Shown here piece by piece: positions 7,559 through 16,181 of a DNA stretch of 47,269 nt; within the stretch, counting starts at the first letter, position 1, and each line of letters opens with the position of its first letter. Source of the DNA: Lentzea pudingi (GTDB taxonomy: Bacteria; Actinomycetota; Actinomycetes; Mycobacteriales; Pseudonocardiaceae); contig NZ_BMNC01000029.1 of assembly GCF_014646255.1 (NCBI RefSeq), positions 1 to 47,269 of the forward strand, written 5' to 3'. The notes below the pieces were generated by a model that was not told the DNA's origin, ran no database searches, and saw nothing but the letters and a program-made list of their open reading frames with translations. The position numbers and the translations under genes are program-made.

Positions 7559-8289
7559 GCGTGTCGTCAGATCTACACCTGCTGACCGGCGTGTACGCGA
7601 TGAACGCCCTGCCGGAGGACGAACGGGCCGAGTTCGAGGAGCACCTGGCGGACTGCGACTCGTGCGCCCAGGAGGTCGCCGAACTGCAGGCCACCTCGGT
7701 TGGGCTCAACCTCGCGACGGAACTCGCGCCCCCTTCGCACCTCCGCTCACAGGTGCTGGCGAAGCTGGCGACCACCCCTCAGTCGCCGCTGGAGACAACC
7801 GCCACGGTGACCGTGCTTGCTTCGCGCTCGCCGAAGAAGTGGCTGATGCGGGCGAGCATTCTCACGACCGCCGCCGCTGTGCTCGGTGCGGTCGTGCTCG
7901 GTGTTCAGGGTGTGCAGGACTGGAACGAACTCGACGCGCTGCGTCAGTCGGCCGCCGGCTACAGCCAGGTCTCGGACCTGCTGAACGCTCCCGACGCGAA
8001 ACTCGTCAGCGACTCGGCATCCGCGGGCGGCAAGGGAACCGTCGTGGTCTCGCCGAGTCGGGGCAAGGCGGTGTTCCTCTCCAGCGGACTGCCGCAGTTG
8101 CCGTCGGACCGCACGTACCAGCTGTGGATGGTCGGACCGGACGGACCGCGCTCGGCAGGTCTTCTACGGGACGAACCTGTTGTCGCGGAAGGCCTTGCGG
8201 ACGCGCAGAAGCTCGCGCTGACCATCGAACCGAGCGGTGGCTCATCCAGCCCCACGCTGCCTCTGGTCCTCACTGTGTCGTTGGTGTGA
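7555..8289 (+). CDS. rskA: anti-sigma-K factor RskA
   Basis: GTG 7555 overlaps the sigK stop. The 244-residue product begins with the cytosolic anti-sigma domain (LLTGVYAMNALPEDERAEFE, then HLADCDSCAQEVAEL), which carries the HxxxCxxC-type zinc motif. A single membrane helix lies at about residues 100-118 (ASILTTAAAVLGAVVLGVQG). The extracytoplasmic RskA domain follows, with TYQLWMVGPDGP and a C-terminal LTIEPSGGSSSPT segment typical of the family. It binds and sequesters SigK at the membrane. A strong bidirectional terminator follows immediately. Confidence 0.93.
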   Translation: MSVSSDLHLLTGVYAMNALPEDERAEFEEHLADCDSCAQEVAELQATSVGLNLATELAPPSHLRSQVLAKLATTPQSPLETTATVTVLASRSPKKWLMRASILTTAAAVLGAVVLGVQGVQDWNELDALRQSAAGYSQVSDLLNAPDAKLVSDSASAGGKGTVVVSPSRGKAVFLSSGLPQLPSDRTYQLWMVGPDGPRSAGLLRDEPVVAEGLADAQKLALTIEPSGGSSSPTLPLVLTVSLV

Positions 8290-8290
8290 C

Positions 8291-8334
8291 ACGAAGAGAC
8301 CCCGACAGCCCTGAGGCAGTCGGGGTCTCTTCGT
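8291..8334. terminator. bidirectional Rho-independent terminator
   Basis: A perfect 16-bp stem (ACGAAGAGACCCCGAC at 8291-8306, complement at 8319-8334) encloses a 12-nt loop. It sits exactly between the convergent rskA and thioredoxin genes, so it can serve both strands. Confidence 0.85.
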
Positions 8335-8346
8335 CTCTGCTGGTGT

Positions 8347-8667
8347 TCAGAGCCAGGTGGACAGCGCCTTGACGATGTCGGCGCGCTTGCGCGGTGCGGT
8401 GAGGGTCGCGACGGGCTCGCCGCCGGAGAACAGCACCAGGGTGGGGATGCTGAGCACGCTGTAGCGGACGGCGATGTCCGGGTTGGCGTCGATGTCGATC
8501 TTCACCACCGAGATCTTGTCCTGGTGCTCTACGGCGATGTCGGTGACGACCGGGCTCAGGGCCTTGCAGGGGCCGCACCAGGGTGCCCAGAAGTCGACCA
8601 GCACGGGCTTGTCCGCGCCCAGAACGTCACTGTCGAAGGAATCCGTGGTCACGTCAGCGAGTGTCAT
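8347..8667 (-). CDS. trx: thioredoxin
   Basis: This 106-residue classical thioredoxin has the active site WAPWCGPCK at residues 27-35, the cis-Pro in SIPTLVLF (~73-80) and a C-terminal amphipathic helix. The start is ATG 8667, with AGGAAA just upstream on the coding strand. It has no signal peptide and is cytosolic. It is 13 nt downstream of dipZ, so the pair is almost certainly one transcript: this thioredoxin would feed electrons to the CcdA-like membrane part of DipZ, which passes them to the extracytoplasmic domain. Confidence 0.95.
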   Translation of the reverse strand: MTLADVTTDSFDSDVLGADKPVLVDFWAPWCGPCKALSPVVTDIAVEHQDKISVVKIDIDANPDIAVRYSVLSIPTLVLFSGGEPVATLTAPRKRADIVKALSTWL

Positions 8668-8680
8668 GGTGATTTCCTGT

Positions 8681-10405
8681 TTATCCGAAGGTGAAGGAGA
8701 AGGCCTGGACGCCGGGACCGACGGTCGCGGTGAGCGAGCCGCCCTGGATCTGTTGCGTGGCCAGGAGTTGGTAGGAGTTCGGGGTGCCGTCGACCTGGAT
8801 GGTCTTGGTCTGGCCGTTGTTCTGGACGGTGACGGTTCCCTTACCGGACAGGACCATCCGGACTTCCTTGGCGCGGTAGTTGAGCTTGATCTGCCCGGCC
8901 TCGGCGGTGGGAGTGATGGACTGCGTGTCAAGCTTCCAGGCGCCTGAGAGCGCGAAGCTGTCAGTGGCCTGGTTTTCGGGGAACTGGAGGGACTTCTCGC
9001 CGCTGGTGTACTCCTCGGTGCCGGCGAAATTCACGCGCTTGGTGGAGCCGAGGTAGGTCTCGCGGGTGATGTCGGCGTTGACCGGGGTGTCGTCGGCCAG
9101 CTCGGTGGCGGCTGGGAGCTTCGTTTCGGGGTTGGCGTCAGCCAGCAGCTGGCGGATCAGCTTCTCGGTGACCTTGTAGTCGCCCTCGCCGAACTTGATG
9201 TGCCGCACAACGCCCTCGGCGTCGATGAGGTAGTGGGCGGGCCAGTAGCGGTTGCGGTAGTTGGTCCACGTGCCGAGGTTGTTGTCCAACGCCACCGGGT
9301 AGGTGATGCCGAAGTTCTTCGCGGCGGCCTCGACGTTGTCCGGTTCCTTCTCGAACGCGTACTCGGGGGAGTGGACGCCGACGACCTGTAGACCGGCGTC
9401 GCGGTAGGCCTTATCCCAGGCGACGATGTGAGGGATGGAGCGCTGGCAGTTGATGCAGGAGTAGGCCCAGAAGTCGATCATCACGACTTTGCCCTGCAAG
9501 GCCTTCAGTTCCAGGGGCTGCGAGTTGACCCACTGCTGGATGCCGGTGATGTCCGGTGCGGTGCCGCAGCTTTCGAGTTCGGGGGCGCCGTCGGAGCACT
9601 TGTCGAGGTCCTTGTTCTGGTCGTTGACCAGACCGCCCAGGTTGAGTGCCCGCTTAACCTGTTCGGAGTTGTTCACCTTGTCCTGCAACGAACTGGTGTA
9701 GTCCGGGATCACGCGCTGCAGCAGCTGCGGCAGGTTGAACACCAGGCCGAACGCGAGCGCGATCATCACGACGCCCGCAGTGATGCGGATTCCGCGCTGA
9801 CGCTTGCGAAACGACTGCACGCGTTCGGCGACCCGGCGACCGGCGAGCGCGAAGATCAGCAGCGGGATCGCCGCACCAACGGCGAAGGTGAGCGTCAGGA
9901 CGACTGTTTCGGTGCCGATCCTGCCGGTGGACCCGGCGACGGTGATGGCGGCCAGAACCGGTCCGGCGCAAGGAACGTACACGGCGCCCAGCGCGAGACC
10001 CAGCGTGAAACCACCGCGGGTTGCATCGGGATTGCGCTGCGGGATCCAAGAGAACGGCTTCTCCAGCAGCTGCTCGAAGCGCGGCACGATCAGGCCGATG
10101 CCGATCAGGATCAGCACAACGATGCCGCCCCAGCGCAGAACGTCCTGCGGCAGGTTCAGCACCGTCAGCAGCAGAGAGCCGAACAGGGTGACGAGGCTGA
10201 AGCTGACGACAAGTCCGGCAATCACGAGATAGGGCCGAGTACGTGACGCCGGCTTGGTCGCCACGGCCACCCCGCCCGCACCGGGCGTCGTGCGGGCGCT
10301 CTGCGTTCCGCCGGAGAAGAAGATGACGGGCAGGACGGGCAGGATGCACGGCGAGATACCGGTAACCAGGCCGCCGATCAGACCGATCAGTGCGAGGGTC
10401 AACAT
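8681..10405 (-). CDS. dipZ: DipZ-type thiol-disulfide transporter (CcdA + thioredoxin-like fusion)
   Basis: This is a 574-residue membrane protein. The start ATG 10405 (MLTLALIGLIGGLVTGISPC) is preferred over longer frames because the CcdA fold begins there. The two CcdA cysteines are C20 (GISPCILP) and C146 (YVPCAGP), across about six membrane helices. An extracytoplasmic thioredoxin/TlpA-like domain follows with CINC at 317-320 and the block SIPHIVAWDKAYRDAGLQVV. The final ~150 residues form the beta-rich domain of the DipZ family. It carries electrons across the membrane from thioredoxin. In M. tuberculosis dipZ lies between mpt83 and mpt70, and here it again adjoins a fasciclin gene. Confidence 0.93.
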   Translation of the reverse strand: MLTLALIGLIGGLVTGISPCILPVLPVIFFSGGTQSARTTPGAGGVAVATKPASRTRPYLVIAGLVVSFSLVTLFGSLLLTVLNLPQDVLRWGGIVVLILIGIGLIVPRFEQLLEKPFSWIPQRNPDATRGGFTLGLALGAVYVPCAGPVLAAITVAGSTGRIGTETVVLTLTFAVGAAIPLLIFALAGRRVAERVQSFRKRQRGIRITAGVVMIALAFGLVFNLPQLLQRVIPDYTSSLQDKVNNSEQVKRALNLGGLVNDQNKDLDKCSDGAPELESCGTAPDITGIQQWVNSQPLELKALQGKVVMIDFWAYSCINCQRSIPHIVAWDKAYRDAGLQVVGVHSPEYAFEKEPDNVEAAAKNFGITYPVALDNNLGTWTNYRNRYWPAHYLIDAEGVVRHIKFGEGDYKVTEKLIRQLLADANPETKLPAATELADDTPVNADITRETYLGSTKRVNFAGTEEYTSGEKSLQFPENQATDSFALSGAWKLDTQSITPTAEAGQIKLNYRAKEVRMVLSGKGTVTVQNNGQTKTIQVDGTPNSYQLLATQQIQGGSLTATVGPGVQAFSFTFG

Positions 10406-10611
10406 GTGGGGCCTACTCGGATTGACGGAAGTGCGTGATGTCAGTGCTTCGGGGCTGAACTCATCACGGATTGCTCTTGCGGCAGAAGTACTTGTGACAT
10501 AGAGGAGTGAGGCCCAGTCACTTCGACTGTGGACGTTGTTTACTCCGGCGTGGTGTCTGCCCTGTTTGCGTGTGATCCGCGGTCTCGTTGGTAACGGATC
10601 GATAACCAGAC

Positions 10612-10639
10612 CCATCCGTTCTCCGAGGGGCGGCGAATC
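10612..10639 (+). promoter_or_regulatory. SigK-type promoter upstream of the fasciclin gene
   Basis: CCATCC (10612-10617) and CGAATC (10634-10639) are separated by 16 nt. This matches the mycobacterial SigK consensus as I recall it (CCATCC, 16-17 nt, CCGAAT-like). It lies 43 nt upstream of ATG 10683 and close to sigK itself. Confidence 0.75.
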
Positions 10640-10682
10640 ACGAGCAACAACCTCCCCCGTTCAGTTCTTGGAGATGTCCGTC

Positions 10683-11333
10683 ATGAATAAGACCGCCCGC
10701 AACACCGTTCTCGCCATCGGCACCGCCTCACTCGCGCTGTTCGGCGCGGCGTGCGGGTCGGGAGACATGGCCAGCAGCGGCAGCTCTTCCACTGCCGCCG
10801 CGCCCACCACCACCGCGTCGTCGCAGGCGATGGCAGACCCGGCCAAGGACCTCGTCGGTCCCGGCTGTGCCGACTACGCGAAGCAGGTCCCGTCCGGTGC
10901 CGGTTCCGTCACGGGCATGGCCGCGGACCCGGTCGCGGTCGCCGCATCGAATAACCCGCTGCTCACGACCCTCGTCGCCGCCGTCTCGGGCAAGCTCAAC
11001 CCGAAGGTGAACCTGGTCTCGACGCTGAACGGCGCCGAGTTCACCGTGTTCGCACCGGTCGACTCGGCGTTCGCGAAGATCGACGCCGCGACGATCGAGA
11101 CCCTCAAGACCGACGACGCGCTGCTGACCAAGATCCTCACGTACCACGTCGTCCCCGGCCAGATCTCGCCCGACAAGATCGCCGGTGACCAGAAGTCCGT
11201 GCAGACCGGCACTGTGAAGGTCACCGGCTCCGGCAACTCGATCAAGGTCAACGACGCCAACGTGATCTGTGGTGGCGTGCACACCGCGAACGCCACCGTG
11301 TACCTCATCGACTCGGTGCTGATGCCCTCCTGA
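10683..11333 (+). CDS. secreted fasciclin-domain lipoprotein (MPT70/MPT83-like)
   Basis: This 216-residue protein starts at ATG 10683, which has GGAG at proper spacing (ATG 10674 does not). A signal peptide ends at LFGAAC, a loose lipobox, so it is probably anchored at C24. A Ser/Thr/Ala-rich linker follows. The fasciclin domain covers ~75-215, with NPLLTTLVAAVSGKLNPKVN, FTVFAPVDSAFAKI, LLTKILTYHVVPGQISPDKI and CGGVHTANATVYLIDSVLMP; MPT70 ends the same way. The family mediates surface adhesion or matrix contacts. It is probably SigK-driven from the promoter at 10612. Confidence 0.92.
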   Translation: MNKTARNTVLAIGTASLALFGAACGSGDMASSGSSSTAAAPTTTASSQAMADPAKDLVGPGCADYAKQVPSGAGSVTGMAADPVAVAASNNPLLTTLVAAVSGKLNPKVNLVSTLNGAEFTVFAPVDSAFAKIDAATIETLKTDDALLTKILTYHVVPGQISPDKIAGDQKSVQTGTVKVTGSGNSIKVNDANVICGGVHTANATVYLIDSVLMPS

Positions 11334-11359
11334 CATCTCCAGGGGTAGCAGTACCGCGA

Positions 11360-11399
11360 CTCCGGGAACCGTGCTTCTCCAGGCGGTTTCCGGAGTTTT
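11360..11399. terminator. terminator between convergent fasciclin and TrkA-N genes
   Basis: A 12-bp stem (CTCCGGGAACCG 11360-11371 with CGGTTTCCGGAG 11384-11395, one G-U pair) has a 12-nt loop and is followed by TTTT (11396-11399) on the plus strand. Confidence 0.8.
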
Positions 11400-11791
11400 C
11401 ACGTCTGCCGGTCGTCTGGGTCTCGTTGCATGTGGACGGTCACGATCCCATCAGACGCGAAGATCGCGTGATTCTCCGGTTCACGGATGACGACCACGAT
11501 CAGGGCAATGTGGTTGAGCGGCCGGACCGCCCTTGTGATCAGAAGCGCGTTGAGGTCGTCCGGCACCGCGACGATGACACGATCGGCGATGTCGGCGGCT
11601 GCTTCGTCGAGCGCACATCTGTCTTGCCCATCACCGACGACGGCGGTAGCGCCGTTGGCCGTTGCCTCGGCGACCGCGAGGAAGTTGGTGTCCAGCACTG
11701 TGAGCCGTGTGTCCGGCTGTGAGGCCAGCATGGAGTTCACGGCGCTGCGTCCGGTGTCGCCGTAGCCGATGACGAGAACGTGATCGGTCAC
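11399..11791 (-). CDS. stand-alone TrkA-N (RCK) NAD-binding protein
   Basis: This 130-residue protein is a Rossmann fold. It has the dinucleotide motif GYGDTG in HVLVIGYGDTGRSAVN at the N-terminus, an acidic residue ending strand 2 (LTVLDTN), then AVVGDGQDRCALDEA and ADRVIVAVPDDLNALLITRA. This is the TrkA-N half of potassium channel/transporter regulators. There is no membrane pore segment and no RCK-C domain, and no channel gene adjoins it, so it is either a free regulatory subunit or a truncated channel. The coding strand converges on the fasciclin gene. Confidence 0.85.
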   Translation of the reverse strand: MTDHVLVIGYGDTGRSAVNSMLASQPDTRLTVLDTNFLAVAEATANGATAVVGDGQDRCALDEAAADIADRVIVAVPDDLNALLITRAVRPLNHIALIVVVIREPENHAIFASDGIVTVHMQRDPDDRQT

Positions 11792-11833
11792 AACCAGGGT
11801 TCGGCGTGCCGCTCGAACCGGATTGCGTCCGAT

Positions 11834-12553
11834 TCAGCGAAGGGTGATGGTGAGAATCTTGGAGCCGGTCGGGCTCGGTGAACCGCCCGCCGGCTCGACG
11901 GTGAGGACCGCTTCGCGGGCCCCCTCGATCCCGCTCACGAGCAACGAGGTCACATCGCCCGCCGGACGCGCGATGCCCGCTGATTGTGCACCGTGGTCGT
12001 CTATCAGCCACAGCTGGTAGGCGCGGTCGCGCGGCAGCGTGTGCAGGTTGCGTGCCAGGAAGAGCATTTCGTTGCGGCTGAGCGACATCGCCGCGGTGGC
12101 CGCAGACTCTCCTGCCGTGACGAGCCGCAGGTCGGGCGCCGCCAGCAGATCACCGATCTGAGTCTGGGGAGAGGCAGCCACAGGGGTGATCGCCGACGTG
12201 GTCAGTGTGCCGTGCACACCGGCCACCGCCGCAGCGACCACGCAGGCGGCCGAGATGAGCACCGCAGCGCGTCGCAAGCCTTGGCCCCGCGGACGAGCTT
12301 TCCCGAACTGAGGGGGCGGCGGCACCTGCCTCGTGCACCGGAGCGCGTGCAGCACTTGTGGCCGAAGGGCTGTAGGGACGACGTGGTCCACGGCGTTGCC
12401 GAGCCGGGCCGCGGTCTCGGTCAGTCCGGCCATCTCGTCCGCGCAGCCCTGGCACGTGTTCAGGTGTGCCTCGAACTGGGCCCTCTCGGGGTCCGGCAAT
12501 GCGCCGAGTGCGTGAGCACCGGTCACCAGGTGCGGATTGGTCGCACGTGTCAT
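11834..12553 (-). CDS. RskA-like anti-sigma factor without adjacent sigma gene
   Basis: This 239-residue paralogue of RskA is read from ATG 12553 (MTRATNPHLVTGAHALGALP). The zinc domain shows HLNTCQGCADEMAGL. One membrane helix follows at about residues 100-118 (AAVLISAACVVAAAVAGVHG). The outer domain contains YQLWLIDDHGAQSAG and ends LTVEPAGGSPSPTGSKILTI, colinear with RskA at 7555. Normally such genes overlap the 3' end of an ECF sigma gene, but the DNA upstream (12554-13279) encodes none. It may regulate SigK as a second sensor or be an orphan after sigma loss. Confidence 0.88.
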   Translation of the reverse strand: MTRATNPHLVTGAHALGALPDPERAQFEAHLNTCQGCADEMAGLTETAARLGNAVDHVVPTALRPQVLHALRCTRQVPPPPQFGKARPRGQGLRRAAVLISAACVVAAAVAGVHGTLTTSAITPVAASPQTQIGDLLAAPDLRLVTAGESAATAAMSLSRNEMLFLARNLHTLPRDRAYQLWLIDDHGAQSAGIARPAGDVTSLLVSGIEGAREAVLTVEPAGGSPSPTGSKILTITLR

Positions 12554-13279
12554 TACCGGTTTCACACATGTGCTTCGAAGCCGTCGGATGTTCGGATTGC
12601 TACCACGGCGGAGCAACACTCCGCGGCACATCATCGTGTGCAAGCTGCCGGCCTCTGCCACACCGTCCTAATAAGATCGTCTTGCAGGAACTGTGCGCCC
12701 ACGGCATGCGCGGCTGTCGCCCGACTTGCCGCTCATGTGTTCATGTACAACGACCACAAGACGCTGACCGAATTGGTCGGCATTCCGCTGCACGATTCGA
12801 GGGCAGTACCTGTGACCGGGTAGTCAGTCCATCGAGTGGACGGCGTCATCGAGTCGATTCATTGCAACCACCTCGTGCGGATGTTCTGCCTGCGGATCCG
12901 CCAGATGCGGTTCAGCCGGTTCGGGACGGCGCCGCGCACGTCCCTGTGCGTCCGCCGAAGTTGGAGCCGGACGCACAGGGACAGAACCCCTTCACAGTCC
13001 ATGCGAGACCATTCATGCGCGGGGCAGGTGCGGCGAGGTGTCCGCCGCGTTGATCGAACTCAACGTTCTGGTTGGGCGTCCAGCGTCGTTGAGATCTCGA
13101 CCGGTTCGGAGTGTGTGACCTCCAGTGGACCGAAAGATCACCTGGACCGGTGTGGATGCTGCGGTGGACGGGAATCCTGGGGTCATTCGCACGTGGTGCG
13201 CAGGCCTGTCGATCTGATTGTCCCGTGCCTCTACGCGCTTATGCTCCGATCCGCTGCAGGGGAGTCGAGGAGGCTGCTC
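12554..13279. other. 726-nt interval without an intact gene
   Basis: No intact gene is visible between the divergent anti-sigma and RsbW-like genes. A short plausible coding tail (FMYNDHKTLTELVGIPLHDS, ending at TAG near 12823) could be a relic. The main structure is the perfect hairpin at 12940-12982. Promoters for both flanking genes must lie here, but I could not place them securely. Confidence 0.4.
12940..12982. repeat. perfect 15-bp inverted repeat
   Basis: GTCCCTGTGCGTCCG (12940-12954) is followed after 13 nt by its exact complement (12968-12982). There is no T-run on either side and the flanking genes diverge, so it is not an obvious terminator. It could be an attenuator in the leader of the RsbW-like gene, a protein-binding dyad, or a remnant of a mobile repeat. 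Confidence 0.7.
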
Positions 13280-13672
13280 GTGGGCCAACCGGTGAACGGT
13301 GACGTCCAGCTCAGTCTTGAGCTCGACGAGGGAACTCCGGCGCTGCGGGCGATCCGGGCGTGGATCGCCGACGTCCTCGTGGGCGAGGACGAGGACTTGG
13401 TGCAGGACGCCGCACTTGTGGCCACCGAGCTTGTCAGCAACGCATATGACCACGCGGCCGGACCACGGACCGTGCGGCTCGAGTGCAAACCACATGTCCG
13501 CATCACCGTGGAAGACGGAAGCCCGGAACGCATGCCGGTGATGGGACGATCCCGCCTCGGCGAGGACCGCGGGCGAGGGATGATCCTCGTGCAGAGCATC
13601 GGACGCAGCTGGGGAGTGGAACGACGAGCCGGTGCGAAAGCGGTGTGGGTCGAGTTGGCTTGTCCTGCCTGA
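13280..13672 (+). CDS. RsbW-like anti-sigma serine kinase (HATPase)
   Basis: This 130-residue GHKL ATPase starts at GTG 13280 after GAGGAGG. The N-box is ELVSNAYDHA, the G1 box EDGSPERMP and the G2 box DRGRGMILVQSIG, followed by WGVERRAGAKAVWVEL. This is the single-domain layout of RsbW/SpoIIAB and related actinomycete regulators. It would bind a SigB-type sigma factor and phosphorylate an RsbV-type antagonist. Downstream lie RsbQ, RsbP and RsbV homologues, so the partner-switch components are together except for the sigma factor. Confidence 0.85.
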   Translation: MGQPVNGDVQLSLELDEGTPALRAIRAWIADVLVGEDEDLVQDAALVATELVSNAYDHAAGPRTVRLECKPHVRITVEDGSPERMPVMGRSRLGEDRGRGMILVQSIGRSWGVERRAGAKAVWVELACPA

Positions 13673-13790
13673 TCCGCTCTCCGTAGAACTCGGCACGCTG
13701 GCCGCGGAGAGCAAGCGGCTCGGACGCTGGCGCTACGGGACGGTCTCGACTGTCCGGCGATCACTCGCACTAGACGAAACCACTGGCAAG

Positions 13791-14600
13791 ATGTGCCGCG
13801 TGGACGCTACCACCAGGAACAACGTGACCGTCCTCGGTCACCACCACAGTCCGACGCTGCTGCTCGCGCACGGCTTCGGCTGTGATCAGCACCTGTGGCG
13901 ACTTGTCGCGCCGGTGCTGTCCGAGCGGTTCCGGGTGGTGCTGTTCGACCACGTCGGTTCGGGCAGATCGGATTCGTCCGCCTGGTCGGCCGAGCGGTAC
14001 TCGACGCTGGACGCCTACGCCGAGGACGTGCTGGAGATCTGCTCCGAGCTGGACCTGCGGGACGTGGTGCTGGTCGGGCACTCGGTGTCGGCGATGATCG
14101 CGGTGCTGGCTGCGAACCGCGACGCGGACCGGTTCGCGAAGCTGGTCCTGCTGACGCCCTCGCCGTGCTACGTCGATGACGGCGACTACCGGGGTGGGTT
14201 CAGCCGCGCCGACGTCGAAGAGCTGCTGGAGTCACTCGATTCCAACTACCTCGGCTGGTCGGCGACGATGGCACCGGTGATCATGGGCAACGCGGACCAT
14301 CCTGAGCTGGGCGGCGAACTGACGGACAGCTTCTGCCGCACCGATCCGATGATCGCCGGTGCGTTCGCCAGGGCGACCTTCCTCTCCGACAACCGAGCGG
14401 ACCTGCCGGAGGTCGCGGTGCCGACGCTGGTGATCCAGACCGCGCAGGACGCCATCGCGTCGCAGGAGGTCGGCCGGTTCGTCCACGAGCAGATCGCCGG
14501 CAGCGAGCTGGTGACGCTGGACGCGACCGGGCACTGCCCACAGCTGAGCGCCCCCGAAGCAACCACAGCGGCGATCTTCGCGTTCGCTGGTGCCCAGTGA
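13791..14600 (+). CDS. rsbQ: RsbQ-like alpha/beta hydrolase, RsbP activator
   Basis: This protein of about 269 residues starts at ATG 13791, with GTG 13800 as alternative; neither has a strong ribosome site. It closely follows B. subtilis RsbQ: AHGFGCDQHLW, FDHVGSGRSDSSAW, nucleophile in GHSVSA, LLTPSPCYVDDGDYRGGF, SNYLGWSATMAPVI, Asp in TAQDAIA and His in ATGHCPQLS. In B. subtilis RsbQ is required for RsbP phosphatase activity under energy stress. Its stop overlaps the start of the RsbP homologue (TGATG), as expected for a working pair. Confidence 0.93.
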   Translation: MCRVDATTRNNVTVLGHHHSPTLLLAHGFGCDQHLWRLVAPVLSERFRVVLFDHVGSGRSDSSAWSAERYSTLDAYAEDVLEICSELDLRDVVLVGHSVSAMIAVLAANRDADRFAKLVLLTPSPCYVDDGDYRGGFSRADVEELLESLDSNYLGWSATMAPVIMGNADHPELGGELTDSFCRTDPMIAGAFARATFLSDNRADLPEVAVPTLVIQTAQDAIASQEVGRFVHEQIAGSELVTLDATGHCPQLSAPEATTAAIFAFAGAQ

Positions 14601-15819
14601 TGTCCGCGGCCGACGACAAGAACGGTGTCAGCGCACTGTTCACCGCTCTGCTGGAAGACAGCGCCGAGGACCTGTACGAGAACGCCCCGTGCGGCTATCT
14701 CTCCACGTTGATGGACGGCACGATCGCCAAGGTCAACGGGACGTTGCTCGACTGGCTGGGGCTGGAGCGTGTCGAGCTCGTGGGCCGGCTGCGGTTCAGC
14801 GACCTGCTGAGCGTGGGCGGCCGGATGTACTACGAGACCCACATCGCGCCGACGCTGGCGATGCACGGCGAGGCCGGCGTCTCGCACTGGAGCTCAAGAC
14901 CGCCGACGGGGCACGGCTGCCGGTACTGGTGACGTCGACTGTGAAGACGGGCGATGACGGCGCCGCGCAGCTGATCCGCACCACTGTTTTCGATGCCCGC
15001 GACCGCCGAGCGTACGAACAGGAGCTGTTGCGCGCCCGTCAGCAGGCCGACGGAGAACGTGACCGGGCACGGCACCTCGCATCGACACTACAACGGACCC
15101 TGCTGCCGCCCGTGCTGATGACGGTGCCGGGCATGGAGGTGGCCGCCTACTACCACCCGGCCTCGATCGACGAGGTCGGCGGCGACTTCTACGACCTCTT
15201 CCCGCTCACCGGCGAGAGCTGGGGGTTCTTCCTCGGTGACGTGTCCGGAAAAGGCGCCGAAGCGGCAGTGGTGACCTCCCTGGCGCGATACACCCTGCGT
15301 GCCGCCGCGGTCTACAACCCCGAACCCGTCAGGGTGCTGGACAATCTCAACGCTGTGCTGCACCAGCAGTACCTCGGCGGGAACACCCGATTCTGCACGG
15401 TCGTCTACGGATCCCTCGTCCCCGACGACACCGGCTGCGCGATCACTCTGGCCAGCGGCGGCCACCCATCGGCGATCGTCGTGCGCGCTGACGGTACGGC
15501 GGAGTTCCTGCACACTCCGGGTGGAATGCTCGTCGGCGCCATTCCTGATGCGAGGTTCACCGAAGTCGTGGCGCATCTCGCTGCGGGCGACACCCTGGTG
15601 CTCTACAGCGACGGCCTCACCGAAGCCCGCCTCAGCGCGGGCAGGGAACGCTACAGCGAAGAGGAGCTGCTCGACTTCCTCGCTGCGTCTCCGGCGGCCA
15701 GCGCGCCCGAGATCATCGGTGCGCTGACCAAGTTGCTCATCGGTTTCGGTGACGGTGTGGAGGACGACACCGCCCTGCTCGCCCTGAGCTTTCCCCGATC
15801 CGGAAACGAGCAATCGTGA
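14600..15819 (+). pseudogene. rsbP: RsbP-like PAS-PP2C phosphatase with one frame slip
   Basis: ATG 14600 (or GTG 14597) overlaps the rsbQ stop. The first frame encodes a PAS domain (LYENAPCGYLSTLMDGTIAK, then LLDWLGLERVELVGRLRFSD) to about 14880. The rest continues one base off: LALELKTADGARLPVLV, a coiled coil (RRAYEQELLRARQQADGERD), then the PP2C/SpoIIE domain with EVGGDFYDLF, GDVSGKGAEAAVVTS, LASGGHPSAIVV, LYSDGLTEAR and DDTALLALSF. A single missing base near 14876-14881 explains the break. Read as is, only the PAS part would be made; with a corrected base it is a full ~406-residue phosphatase. Confidence 0.85.
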
Positions 15820-16181
15820 GCACCGCGTTCAGCACCACGACAAGGTCCACGCCGAGCGGGCCGGTTCTTTCCTTCATCGGTGAACTCGATTCGTCCGCCG
15901 CTCCTGCCGCGCACGACGCCATCAAGCAGCTGCCCCTCGGCACTGGTGATCAGTTGGTCATCGACCTCACCGATCTGACGTTCTGCGACTCCAGTGGAAT
16001 CGCGGCCCTCATCGCGGCGCGCGACTTCGCCGGCAAGGCGGGCGGGATGATCGCGTTGGCGGCCGTTCCGCGTCACCTGAGCAGGGTGTTCGGGCTGCTC
16101 GGACTCACCGGCCTGTTCGCCATCCACGCGACCGCGGCGCACGCCCAACGAGCTCGGATCGAGTCGACGACTGAACGCTGA
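15816..16181 (+). CDS. STAS anti-anti-sigma factor (RsbV-like)
   Basis: This 121-residue protein starts at GTG 15816, overlapping the rsbP stop. The STAS core reads VLSFIGELDSSAAPAAHDAI, then LVIDLTDLTFCDSSGIAALI, with the phosphorylatable Ser in CDSSG, and LAAVPRHLSRVFGLLGLTGL. It would be phosphorylated by the RsbW-like kinase (13280) and reactivated by the RsbP-like phosphatase. It closes a four-gene energy-stress cassette. The 208 nt before the next gene show nothing clear. Confidence 0.93.
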   Translation: MSTAFSTTTRSTPSGPVLSFIGELDSSAAPAAHDAIKQLPLGTGDQLVIDLTDLTFCDSSGIAALIAARDFAGKAGGMIALAAVPRHLSRVFGLLGLTGLFAIHATAAHAQRARIESTTER

